From contig CAWCIY010000002.1 in assembly GCA_963795715.1 (NCBI GenBank), positions 310,001 through 374,000 on the forward strand: a stretch of 64,000 nucleotides of DNA. The letters run 5' to 3'. The stretch comes from JAFEDN01 sp963795715 (GTDB lineage Bacteria; Pseudomonadota; Gammaproteobacteria; Coxiellales; Coxiellaceae). Both the position numbers and the translations under genes were made by a program. This document shows positions 56,787 through 64,000 of the stretch, one piece after another. The stretch's first letter is position 1. Each line of letters begins with the position of its first letter. The notes beneath the pieces are model-generated. The model ran no database searches and was not told the DNA's origin. It saw nothing but the letters and a program-made list of their open reading frames with translations.

Positions 56787-57971
56787 TTATTGAAAAGTAG
56801 ATGATCTTGGACCAGTGGAAGGTATTGTTGGATTGGAGGGGCTATGCTTTTTTTGGGGTGTAGAAAATAATCTAGAAGGATTGCCTGCCTGCGAGACACT
56901 TTTTCTTTTTTTGCTTACGCCGCCTTGCGTGCTATTGGTGGAAAATGCTTGCGGCACAGTAATCTCGGCTACATGCGTGCTCTTACTTTTTTTTGATGCT
57001 TTAACTGGTGAAAATTCAGGATAAGTATACATTTCTTTAACTTTAATTTCTTCCGGCGGTAACCAGTTTATGTCTTTGTCGTTGAGTTTAGCGGGAGTGG
57101 AAATGAACGCAGGATGTTTCTTATCCGGCGGTTCTAATGTAAGGTTAGGATAAAAAATGTTACTCTCTTTTTTTAATTCGCCTAAACATTTTTGACAACA
57201 AGCTCTTGATACACCTAACTTGGCTTTTAATTCTGCTGTTGTTCTGGTTTGTGTTAATAGTTTTTTAAATTGGGCTACGCATTGCATTTCAGCGTGGCAC
57301 TCGGCATTTTCTTCTTTCGTCGTAGGCATTGTTTGAGGGCTGAGGATGATAATGGGTGGGATTGCTGTTGGATTGGTTAGACACTCTTTTTTGAAAAACT
57401 CGTAGGCAATACGAGCCATTTTTTTAGCTATTTTTAGATTTAATCCAATTCCATTATCGAAGTACTTTACTTTTTTCCGTATTTCTTCTCTTACCTTAAC
57501 ATTTGCAGCTATATAGCAGGTATTATTGCACAACATGACGGCAACAGTATCATTATCGACTTCTTTGCTATAAACGCGAGGAATATATGTGGGGGCAATG
57601 CATTCTAACCCTTTGCTCTGTAGAAAGGACGTGATTTCATCAGAAGCATGTTTTATTGTGCCTTGATTTTTCTTAAGAAAGGCATCCATTCGTTTTTGGA
57701 CATGCTCAAGCTTGCTTTCATCAGATTGTCGTATTTTTGCCATATTCCCTTTTATAACTTCTTTTAAAAATTCTTCCACTAAATCTTCAGTCAGACCATC
57801 AGGCAATTGAGGACTTAGTTTGTGCTGATCAGAGAAAATTTGGTGATGAATAAGGGATGCCAAGACATTTTCAAGTTTTAAACTGTCGGATGGAAGCTCA
57901 GATAGTAGGCCTGGCACAGGTGGGGCCTCGATGGCGGGAAAGTTAAATGAAAATTCTTCAAAATCGCGCAT
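56787..57971 (-). CDS. Deaminase-motif protein, first gene of the island operon
   Basis: 394 residues from MRDFEEFSFNFPA; the start at 57971 has TAGGGA upstream, unlike the longer frame from 57989. The C-terminal half carries a zinc-deaminase pattern: His-Ala-Glu in ENAECHAEMQCVAQF (His232 and Glu234 counted from the 57989 start) and C-x2-C in LGVSRACCQKCLGEL (Cys265, Cys268), preceded by PPIIILSPQ. H-[AC]-E plus CxxC after a GVS/GCSK-type turn is typical of bacterial toxin deaminases such as the OTT_1508-like group. The N-terminal half is helical, the tail Ser/Pro/Lys-rich. No signal peptide. Target (free nucleoside, DNA, RNA or other) unknown. 68 bases before the giant gene. Confidence 0.72.
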   Translation of the reverse strand: MRDFEEFSFNFPAIEAPPVPGLLSELPSDSLKLENVLASLIHHQIFSDQHKLSPQLPDGLTEDLVEEFLKEVIKGNMAKIRQSDESKLEHVQKRMDAFLKKNQGTIKHASDEITSFLQSKGLECIAPTYIPRVYSKEVDNDTVAVMLCNNTCYIAANVKVREEIRKKVKYFDNGIGLNLKIAKKMARIAYEFFKKECLTNPTAIPPIIILSPQTMPTTKEENAECHAEMQCVAQFKKLLTQTRTTAELKAKLGVSRACCQKCLGELKKESNIFYPNLTLEPPDKKHPAFISTPAKLNDKDINWLPPEEIKVKEMYTYPEFSPVKASKKSKSTHVAEITVPQAFSTNSTQGGVSKKRKSVSQAGNPSRLFSTPQKKHSPSNPTIPSTGPRSSTFQ

Positions 57972-58087
57972 TATTGTCCCTACATACAATAACCAACTTT
58001 TTGCTGTTAATTTTAATCAAAACTGCTGGCATTGACAAGGTAATTAATTCCTTTGTGTCATACCAAAGTGATAATGTCCCCATAAGG

Positions 58088-59570
58088 CCAAAATGAAAAT
58101 GTCCCTTATTGTATAAAACATGTTAGTCTTTATTGTTTAAATATCAAGCAACGAGGGGCGACATCAATGGGAGACAACTTGCTCATGAGCAAAAAAGAGA
58201 GGCAACGCAAAGCGATTTTAGAACAGGTATTGAGCGGCCATATAAAAGTCGCCCAGACGCAGAAAAAAGACTTCAGATCAGTGATAGACAGCTCAAGCGC
58301 ATTATTGCAAGATACAAGCAATTGGACGATGCTGGACTGATGCATAAAAGTCGTGGGAAGTCCTCAACACAAGCTTACCCGGCGACAAAGAAGCAACAAG
58401 TCATTTCACTCTACAAGGAAAAATATTTAGGTTTTGGACCTACTTTTGCATCAGAGAAACTATTGGAAGATGATGAGCTAACAGTTAACGCAGAAACGCT
58501 TAGATTATGGCTCAAAGAGGCTGGGTTATGGGAAACCCATCGCAAACGTAAACAGCACCGGAGTCGGCGAGCCAGGCGTGCACAGTTTGGAGCTACTCAA
58601 GTGGTGGATTACCGATGCAGGCATTCCGATGTCCATTTATGTTGACTTAAAAAGTCTTTATGTGTCACCTAAATCCTTGCAGAAAAAAGACGAGGATGGT
58701 GAAGAACTTGTAGAGCCGGATTGGCTGACTCATTTCTCAAAAGCCTGTAAAAAGCTTGGAATTGAAGTGATCAAAGCCTACTCGCCACAAGCAAAAGGAC
58801 GTGTTGAAAGAAATCATGCGGTTTACCAAGACCGCTTCGTTAAGGAACTTAAGTTAAAAAAAATTACCACCTTAGTAGGAGCTAATGAGTTACTCAGAAA
58901 CGGCTTTATTAATAAGCTCAATGAAAAGTTTTCAAAACCCGCCAGTAATGATCAGGATGCCAATGTTCTTTTGCAGTCAGGAGATGATTTGGAGCAAGCC
59001 CTCTGTTGGGAATATACACGGCAGGTTAAAAACGATTGGACAGTGCAACTTAATCATCAGCATTATCAAATTGAAAAAAATGGTTCTACTCCTGTCAGCC
59101 CAAAACAAAAGATACTGGTACGCAAGCACTTGGATGATTCAATTTCATTGTGGGTGAAGGATAAGCGCTTAAAGTCTCATGCTATTGATGAACGACCCCA
59201 GGTCGAAAAAGATAAAAAGCAGGTGGATCAGAGTAATAGTCAAAAACGCTCTGAGATAGGCCGGTTAAACAAACACAAATCACCCTGGAGTCAATTCAAT
59301 CCGGGTTGGTTGAAGTCTGAAAAAACAACCGTATCTGCAGTAATCTAAGTGCGCCGCGACTATTGGAAGATCACTATTAAAAAAAGGGGCCAGCCCCTTA
59401 AACCCCGAGATAGTTGAAGATACAATGCAGGATGAAAAAAAGAGGGCAACCGTAGTTACCCTGCATCGTATCACGATCATCGGGTTCTCATCCTGTACCG
59501 TATGATCATCCTATCAAAGAGTTAAAATATGTGCAATGAGTGAATGAGGAAGGGGACACTTTCATTTTGG
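58088..59570 (+). mobile_element. ISNCY-type insertion sequence, internally deleted
   Basis: Ends: CCAAAATGAAAATGTCCC (58088-58105) and its inverted match GGGACACTTTCATTTTGG (59553-59570), 17 of 18 paired. It holds one broken transposase gene. A hairpin AAGGGGCCAGCCCCTT near the right end may end its transcript. It forms the right part of the island beyond the deaminase operon. Confidence 0.8.
58133..59348 (+). pseudogene. ISNCY-family transposase, internal deletion
   Basis: The N-terminal HTH part (LQISDRQLKRIIARYKQLDDAGL, then ETLRLWLKEAGLWETHRKRK) is in one frame to 58645. The catalytic C-terminal part (LLKWWITDAGIPMSIYVDLKSLYV, YSPQAKGRVERNHAVYQDRF) is in another, from about 58578. The segment normally carrying the first catalytic Asp (LDGS-type) and its surroundings is missing at the junction near 58590, so the enzyme cannot work. 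The rest, including a bipartite basic C-terminal region, is kept. Confidence 0.85.
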
Positions 59571-59654
59571 TTTGCAAACAAAGTTGAAATAATTGCTAGA
59601 GTTACTGATTTTGGCTAAAATTGGCTAAGATTTTTGAGTGATTGGTTTAAAAGC

Positions 59655-59670
59655 CTTGCGCGACTTTTGC
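59655..59670 (+). repeat. 16-base copy of the left-end subterminal sequence
   Basis: CTTGCGCGACTTTTGC is identical to 46306-46321, which lies in the integrase C terminus 47 bases inside attL. This copy is about 100 bases inside attR, in the same orientation. It could be a recombinase arm site or the trace of a second integrase gene. Confidence 0.55.
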
Positions 59671-59771
59671 TTGACTCTGTTATGCTTTACTGTGCGCAAC
59701 TCAGCATTTGCAGTGGGTTGCCCGCCTTATAAATTATTTTAAAATCAAATAGTTATTATATAAGTGATCGC

Positions 59772-59813
59772 CTGAAAATCCTTGTGTCCCCAGTTCAATT
59801 CTGGGTCTGGCCA
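59772..59813 (+). repeat. Right attachment site (attR) of the tRNA-Phe island
   Basis: A copy of the tRNA-Phe 3' half (CTGAAAATCCTTGTGTC...TCTGGCCA). The four differences from attL are paired changes in the T-stem: GGCAG/CTGCC became CCCAG/CTGGG, so base pairing is kept. No acceptor 5' half is nearby, so it is not a whole tRNA gene. Confidence 0.85.
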
Positions 59814-59850
59814 AATTTTTGGGTCTTTCCCACTTTAGGTGGGCAGTTAA

Positions 59851-59980
59851 TCAAACACATAATACTTTAACCCGAATTCTGTAATTTTCAAAATTACGGA
59901 AGCCATAGGCCCACCTTTGAATGAGTTTCATCTTGCGATGAAAACCTTCCATGATGCCATTGTTCTTAGTAAATCGCCAC
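59851..59980 (-). pseudogene. C-terminal remnant of an ISL3-family transposase
   Basis: On the minus strand, about 43 codons reading TKNNGIMEGFHRKMKLIQRW and AYGFRNFENYRIRVKVLC before a stop. This is the conserved ISL3 ending (NGxxEGxNxKIK...AxGFRNFENYRxR). The remainder of the gene is absent. It directly follows the att copy, outside the island. Confidence 0.85.
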
Positions 59981-60100
59981 AAAAATCTTTAAGTACTATA
60001 AATTTTACCCCCATAACTTCGAGGACAATACAAAAAATTGACATTAAAAAATTTTGTGTTCAGAATATGGCCTCAACTTTAATATGAGAACGTATAATCT

Positions 60101-60715
60101 ATGAAATTTGACACTGAATATAAACAATTAGAAAAACTATTAAGGCACTATAGCGACATAGAATTTGTAGACAAAGGCAAAGCAATGATGCCATTAGCAT
60201 ACGCAATCTGGGGTGGCGATCCCACAAAAGTTGGGACAGTTGCAAAAGGTGCTGGAGCTGTAGCTGCATTTTTCTCTATATTTGTTACCGGTATTCCCGG
60301 ACTGATTGGTTACAAACTTTTTAATAACACCAATATTAAAATTGAAATTATAATAGAGCTAATGGAAATAATAAATAATATTAACGGTAATTTTAGAGTT
60401 AGAGGGTATCAAATGGAGAATGAACAAATATCCGAAAAATATAAAAAAGAAAGGAATATTTTGCTGAAAGTGACAGGTCACAGCGCGGCTTATTCTGAAT
60501 TACTTCAGATAGCAGATAAATTAGATCAACATTTTGATATCAAACCTTCTATTTTAGAATTAAATAGCAGAAATTTTGAGGACATACCTCAAACTGAGGA
60601 AAAGTCATCATCTTGTTCATTAAACACTTTCAGTTTTAATTACACACCCTCCTCCTCTTCATCTATTAGCTTAAACTCATCCTCTTCGAGCCTCCCTAAT
60701 TTAGGCGCCACATAG
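60101..60715 (+). CDS. Hypothetical protein with one membrane hairpin and Ser-rich tail
   Basis: 204 residues, family unknown. The N-terminal 35 residues are polar, then a Gly/Ala-rich hydrophobic segment (KGAGAVAAFFSIFVTGIPGLIGY, about 47-70), a helical charged middle (EIIIELMEIINNINGNFRV, ISEKYKKERNILLKVTGHSA) and a Ser-rich C terminus. No ribosome site of note. The composition is effector-like but nothing more can be said. Confidence 0.65.
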   Translation: MKFDTEYKQLEKLLRHYSDIEFVDKGKAMMPLAYAIWGGDPTKVGTVAKGAGAVAAFFSIFVTGIPGLIGYKLFNNTNIKIEIIIELMEIINNINGNFRVRGYQMENEQISEKYKKERNILLKVTGHSAAYSELLQIADKLDQHFDIKPSILELNSRNFEDIPQTEEKSSSCSLNTFSFNYTPSSSSSISLNSSSSSLPNLGAT

Positions 60716-61001
60716 ACAAGCTCCTAGAAAATCCGTCCCATTAAAAGGGACGGATTCACCATCCCCATAAAACTTGCTATCAACTACATATTTTAAGAAA
60801 ATATTACAACTTTGATTATGATATGATTTATTATCAAGCAAAGTCTGAAATTTATCTGCTAACTTAATATCATCATTATATCGATGATTTAAGTTCCGAT
60901 GATGATGCTTTATAATCAGAATTTTTTCGTTTAATGTAAATATCATGTAAATTTGGATAATTTTTTTTGTCTTCAATATCTATAGTTAAATTCAACATCA
61001 T
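60701..61001 (-). pseudogene. Possible small gene with a frameshift
   Basis: A good ribosome site (GAGGAAAG) precedes ATG 61001, giving MMLNLTIDIEDKKNYPNLHD for about 40 codons before a stop near 60880. Another frame then continues with DIKLADKFQTLLDNKSYHNQ and ends at 60701. Joined, they make about 95 residues. No family recognised. The last part forms a hairpin (AATCCGTCCC / GGGACGGATT, 60730-60756) convergent with the gene before it. Confidence 0.35.
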
Positions 61002-61163
61002 ACTTTCCTCTTTATACAAATATTAAGAAAGTAATAATAATTTACATATATAAAATATTCTCATACGCTTCTAAATCAGGCGTTAATGATATATTCATGA
61101 TGACTACTAAATTGACATTTGTTATTTTGGCGCTATTATGTTTCTTTTAAATAGGGAAATGAA

Positions 61164-62048
61164 ATGGCTCAATTTATAGGTAGGCAAGAAGAGCCGGGAG
61201 GTAGAAAAAAGCAGTGTTATTTTATTTTCATTCTGTGTCTGTTTCCGTTTTTATCTTTTGGTTGGGATCCTATGGGGCATAAAGTCATTGCTGGAATAGC
61301 TTATGCCCATTTAACACCTGCTGCTAAAAAACAGGTGGATCAAATTACCCAAACGGGCGACCCTAATTATCCATCATTAGCACGATTTTTGTACGCTGCT
61401 GCATTGCCAGATATTTGGCGAGAAACCGATCCCAGCAAAAAGAATTGGCATTATGATAATCAACCCTGGAGTATTGATGGAACGCCAACTGATCCTGCGT
61501 CTGACATTAATTTTATTACTGCATTGCAAAGAAACATTGCTATCTTAATAAACCCTACTGCAACGCTGGATGAAAAATTTGTTTCATTGGCCTGGGTTGA
61601 ACATTTGGTTGGGGATGCTCATCAACCTTTACATTGTATCAACCTTTTTAGCAAAGATTTTCCTCAAGGTGACAAAGGCGGTAATCTATTTTTAATTAAA
61701 AATAAGGATACTAATAATTTACATGCTTACTGGGACCAAATAGTACATGAATTTAACCCGTCTTTACCCTACCCTTTAACTCACGCCAATGTCACGCGCT
61801 TAAGTCAAAAATTAGAGTCTCAAAATCCTCCTGACGATTTTGGCAATCAATCCAACGACCTCAAATTTGACGCTTGGGAAACAGAATGTTACCAACTTGC
61901 CAAAACCAAAGCTTATGATCATTTAAAACCCAACGATACACTTTCTCCCTCATATCAAGCAGTCGCTCAGGTAATCGCCGGTCAACAATTAACGCTTGCC
62001 GGTTATCGTTTAGCACAAATACTCAACATGTCCTTTTTAAAGAGTTGA
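61164..62048 (+). CDS. Secreted S1/P1-family nuclease
   Basis: Zinc-dependent single-strand nuclease/3'-nucleotidase, exported. 294 residues. The signal peptide ends SFG just before Trp34, and the mature protein starts WDPMGHKVIAGIAY with the N-terminal Trp and His zinc ligands, exactly the family layout. Further ligands are in AALPDIWRE (Asp), NWHYDNQPW (His), WVEHLVGDAHQPLHC (His, Asp, His) and GDKGGNLFLI with LHAYWDQ (His, Asp). The start has AGGGA 6 bases upstream. Several intracellular pathogens encode such enzymes; salvage of host nucleic acid or phosphate is the likely role. Confidence 0.93.
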   Translation: MAQFIGRQEEPGGRKKQCYFIFILCLFPFLSFGWDPMGHKVIAGIAYAHLTPAAKKQVDQITQTGDPNYPSLARFLYAAALPDIWRETDPSKKNWHYDNQPWSIDGTPTDPASDINFITALQRNIAILINPTATLDEKFVSLAWVEHLVGDAHQPLHCINLFSKDFPQGDKGGNLFLIKNKDTNNLHAYWDQIVHEFNPSLPYPLTHANVTRLSQKLESQNPPDDFGNQSNDLKFDAWETECYQLAKTKAYDHLKPNDTLSPSYQAVAQVIAGQQLTLAGYRLAQILNMSFLKS

Positions 62049-62060
62049 CGTAGGCAACCC

Positions 62061-62330
62061 TTAGTAATCACTCCACCCTACTCGATAAATTTTCCCTGTT
62101 TGCGCGCCTTCAACACTTTTACTGAATGCAAGAGCAGCCTGAGAGGCAGGAGTCGGAATAAAACCGCGAAAATAATCGGCATAACTACTCATAGATTCTA
62201 CCAATACAGTAGGGCTGACCACATTAATGCGGATATTACGCGGCATTTCAATCGCAGCGGCTTTAATAAAACTTTCAAGTGCACCATTGACCATCGAAGC
62301 CGAAGAACCAGAGACTGCTGTGTCACATCC
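62061..62330 (-). pseudogene. C-terminal remnant of a short-chain dehydrogenase
   Basis: About 85 codons, including SGSSASMVNGALESFIKAAA, MPRNIRINVVSPTVLVESM and GAQTGKIYRVG. This is the second half of an SDR protein. The N-terminal cofactor loop and the catalytic Tyr-x3-Lys box are not recovered in a normal form. The upstream part is missing. Confidence 0.78.
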
Positions 62331-62519
62331 ACACATTTTATAGTAAGAATTTGAAAAATAATGAAATTAATCCAGAAAATATACGTGTAATTCATAAACA
62401 ACAAAAAATCTATGCAAAGTCTTTGAATAGTACAAATTTTGCACGTACATTTCAAATTTTAATCCATTGATTCTTTTTAATATTAAATCGAAATATATGG
62501 ATTTGACACCGCTATTCTC

Positions 62520-62544
62520 AAGAGAAATTCATGTTGAAATTTGG
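62520..62544 (+). repeat. 25-bp direct repeat, copy 1
   Basis: Exact match to 62673-62697; see the gap entry for the intervening insert. Confidence 0.9.
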
Positions 62545-62672
62545 CCAGATTATATTTATATTATAAACATAAATAGCTACCCCCCCCTACAGAAAGCGGT
62601 ATAACCCGCCAGAGTATGCGTGGTGTCCCGCCGATAGTTCGGCCTAGTATTCATGGGTATGCGGTTAAATAA

Positions 62673-62697
62673 AAGAGAAATTCATGTTGAAATTTGG
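62673..62697 (+). repeat. 25-bp direct repeat, copy 2
   Basis: Ends 9 bases before the preferred start of the CaaX-box gene, so it covers its leader. Confidence 0.9.
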
Positions 62698-62706
62698 AAG
62701 GAAATA

Positions 62707-63762
62707 ATGAAAAAAGAATTAGAAAAAAACGATAAGGTGAAACTCCTTCTTTCAAAACTTAATTCGGAATCCCCACTGCTGCAAACTAACTATCGAAGTG
62801 AACAAAAGAACATCTCGGTATTTGTTAAGCCAGAACTAAACGAAAGCTGTGTACCTGAAGTCAATAAAGGCCGTCCTTTTCAAAGTGAAGCTGAGGCGAA
62901 AGCGTTAAATGCGAGTTTCACTGAAAGCACTTTTCTAGAAATTAAAGAATTCTTGATGGCAGTGATCGATATGTCCCTTAATTTTCCTTTAGAATTGAAT
63001 AAAATAATGATAGAGTATCTTTTAATAGATTTTTCGACGCTTAAGGGCACTTTTGATAAATTGAATAGTCGCCTTAACGAATTATCTCCGGTAGGAATGG
63101 TGGGCGCCTTTGATTGTGCTATGATACTAACAGCGCAGCAAGTTTTGAGTACTCTTGTCTCTTCAAGTCCAACGAAAAAAATAAAACTACAATCAAAGCA
63201 ATTTCCACATCTCTTTAGCTTGGATAAAGATAGAAATCCAGTAGGCGCAGAAATATATCCATTCAATTTTTTCCTATTGATGGTTTCTCACCCAGTTTAT
63301 GCGTTGAAAAAACGAGAAAAAATAGAGCCCTTTCTCTGGCGTGGCCTCTATTTGATGTCACCTGAAATCGCAAACGGTGATTATCAGAAAGTGATGAGTG
63401 ATAATATATATATCGGGAAATACAATAACAGCACCTTGCAACTGGTTAGTCGGTATGAAAAAGAAGTCAAAAAAGATTTTATTTCTAAAAACGAATTACC
63501 TCAATTGGAGCCATTTTTTTTAAAAAACAAATTTGAACAAAATGAAGTTAATAAATGCGCGGATCTCTTGCCAAAAATTCTAGAAATTACCTCAAATCGA
63601 AGCCTCACTTTCTTTGCGCGTATAAAACAAGTGAAGAATATTTGTTTAAAAATTAATGACTTAGAGCAAGACATTGAAAATTTTATTGAGTGGGCTCATT
63701 TGCTTCGCGATTGTCAGCAAATACTCCCGAACTTGAATTCTCCCCGTTGCATAATAATGTAA
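62707..63762 (+). CDS. Effector-like protein with a C-terminal CaaX prenylation box
   Basis: 351 residues from ATG 62707, which has GGAAGGA close upstream; the frame is open to ATG 62653 without a ribosome site. No signal peptide or membrane helix, and no family recognised. The helical body includes LEIKEFLMAVIDMSLNFPLE, GMVGAFDCAMILTAQQVL and a conserved-looking PVYALKKREKIEPFLW. It ends PRCIIM, a perfect CaaX box with Met at X, the kind farnesylated by eukaryotic host enzymes. Bacteria have no such enzymes, and several Legionella effectors use the box to reach host membranes, so a secreted role in a eukaryote is a reasonable inference. Confidence 0.72.
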   Translation: MKKELEKNDKVKLLLSKLNSESPLLQTNYRSEQKNISVFVKPELNESCVPEVNKGRPFQSEAEAKALNASFTESTFLEIKEFLMAVIDMSLNFPLELNKIMIEYLLIDFSTLKGTFDKLNSRLNELSPVGMVGAFDCAMILTAQQVLSTLVSSSPTKKIKLQSKQFPHLFSLDKDRNPVGAEIYPFNFFLLMVSHPVYALKKREKIEPFLWRGLYLMSPEIANGDYQKVMSDNIYIGKYNNSTLQLVSRYEKEVKKDFISKNELPQLEPFFLKNKFEQNEVNKCADLLPKILEITSNRSLTFFARIKQVKNICLKINDLEQDIENFIEWAHLLRDCQQILPNLNSPRCIIM

Positions 63763-63804
63763 GGAAAAGTTTTCCCATAGTGTTTGCCAATTGTTTATCA
63801 TCAG

Positions 63805-63867
63805 GCAGGTTTAACTCAAGAAGATGTCGCCACTTGAATGGGAACTAAAGTGCCAGAAATTTTCTAA
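63805..63867 (+). pseudogene. Trace of an XRE-type HTH antitoxin
   Basis: A 20-codon stretch reading AGLTQEDVAT, a stop, then MGTKVPEIF. It resembles the recognition helix of HigA-like antitoxins (AGLTQEELAxRMGT), with an in-frame stop. The rest is not found. The remaining bases to the window end hold only a short hairpin (GCTTGCAAGC). Confidence 0.4.
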
Positions 63868-64000
63868 GACATGCTTTTTCTCATTTAAATTGACAAGCTT
63901 GCAAGCTGGCACCTAAGAATAAGAATACTCTATCATGCATCCTACAAAAAACGGTTCTACTATCACATCAAGATGAGTGTAGTATCCTTTAATTATCTTT

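Larger units (their letters stand above)
62337..62706. other. Gap with a 25-bp direct repeat
   Basis: No gene seen in most of it. AAGAGAAATTCATGTTGAAATTTGG occurs at 62520-62544 and again at 62673-62697, 153 bases apart. Between them are a C8 run (about 62581) and a GC-rich stretch (CGCCAGAGTATGCGTGGTGTCC) unlike its surroundings, suggesting a small insertion with target duplication. Confidence 0.6.

Noticed and set aside
59772..59813. Second complete tRNA gene
   Set aside because: Only the anticodon 3' side and T-arm are present; no acceptor 5' half or D-arm lies upstream.

Overview
The window reads as a low-GC gammaproteobacterial chromosome segment, most likely from the order Legionellales (a Coxiellaceae- or Legionella-like, host-associated bacterium). 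The reasons are the mix of ordinary gammaproteobacterial housekeeping genes with many large, coiled-coil, eukaryotic-like or effector-like proteins (an ankyrin/cysteine-peptidase-like protein, a triple-HKD phospholipase D-like protein, a protein ending in a perfect CaaX box, a deaminase-like protein), plus an S1/P1 nuclease and a sugar porter. The genus cannot be fixed from sequence reading alone.

Layout. 1-5.9 kb: 3' end of serS, a periplasmic L,D-transpeptidase, an amino-acid-binding protein coupled to a frame-broken 6-phosphofructokinase, and a rimK / aspartoacylase-like / RimB-type protease operon. 6.1-12.1 kb: accessory region with a 957-residue ankyrin/peptidase-like protein, a dehydrogenase remnant, a coiled-coil protein, and a Tae4-family amidase translationally coupled to a Tai4-like immunity protein. 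12.1-22 kb: core genes icd, queA, a MATE transporter, a sugar porter, and the conserved uvrC-pgsA-tRNA(Gly-Cys-Leu) cluster. 22.8-30 kb: a triple PLD-like protein, tRNA-Ser, a Bax-inhibitor-1 protein, and two tandem membrane-anchored proteins with pesticin-like lysozyme domains. 30-39.3 kb: an RND efflux pair, tRNA-Arg, fumC, a multi-TM hypothetical protein and a MidA-like methyltransferase with a TPR tail.

From about 39 to 45.7 kb nearly every gene is full length but broken by small frameshifts: the methyltransferase, fabV, the yadGH ABC transporter, an RRM protein, trmB and mutY. This points to local sequence error or very recent decay. phhB, tRNA-Gly and yggX inside the same stretch are intact.

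46.2-59.8 kb is a genomic island in tRNA-Phe. An intact tRNA-Phe carries the left attachment site, a tyrosine recombinase lies directly beside it, and a 42-bp copy of the tRNA 3' half closes the island at 59.8 kb. Between them are an IS110 remnant, an internally deleted ISNCY-type element, and a three-gene minus-strand operon coding for a 394-residue deaminase-motif protein, an 1800-residue giant protein and a 1031-residue repeat/coiled-coil protein. This operon is the best candidate for an undescribed system. To its right are an ISL3 transposase tail, small hypothetical genes, an S1/P1 nuclease, a short-chain dehydrogenase remnant and a CaaX-box protein.

Two families of dispersed palindromic intergenic repeats recur through the window, one often next to tRNAs and convergent gene ends, and the other a roughly 104-bp MITE-like unit.
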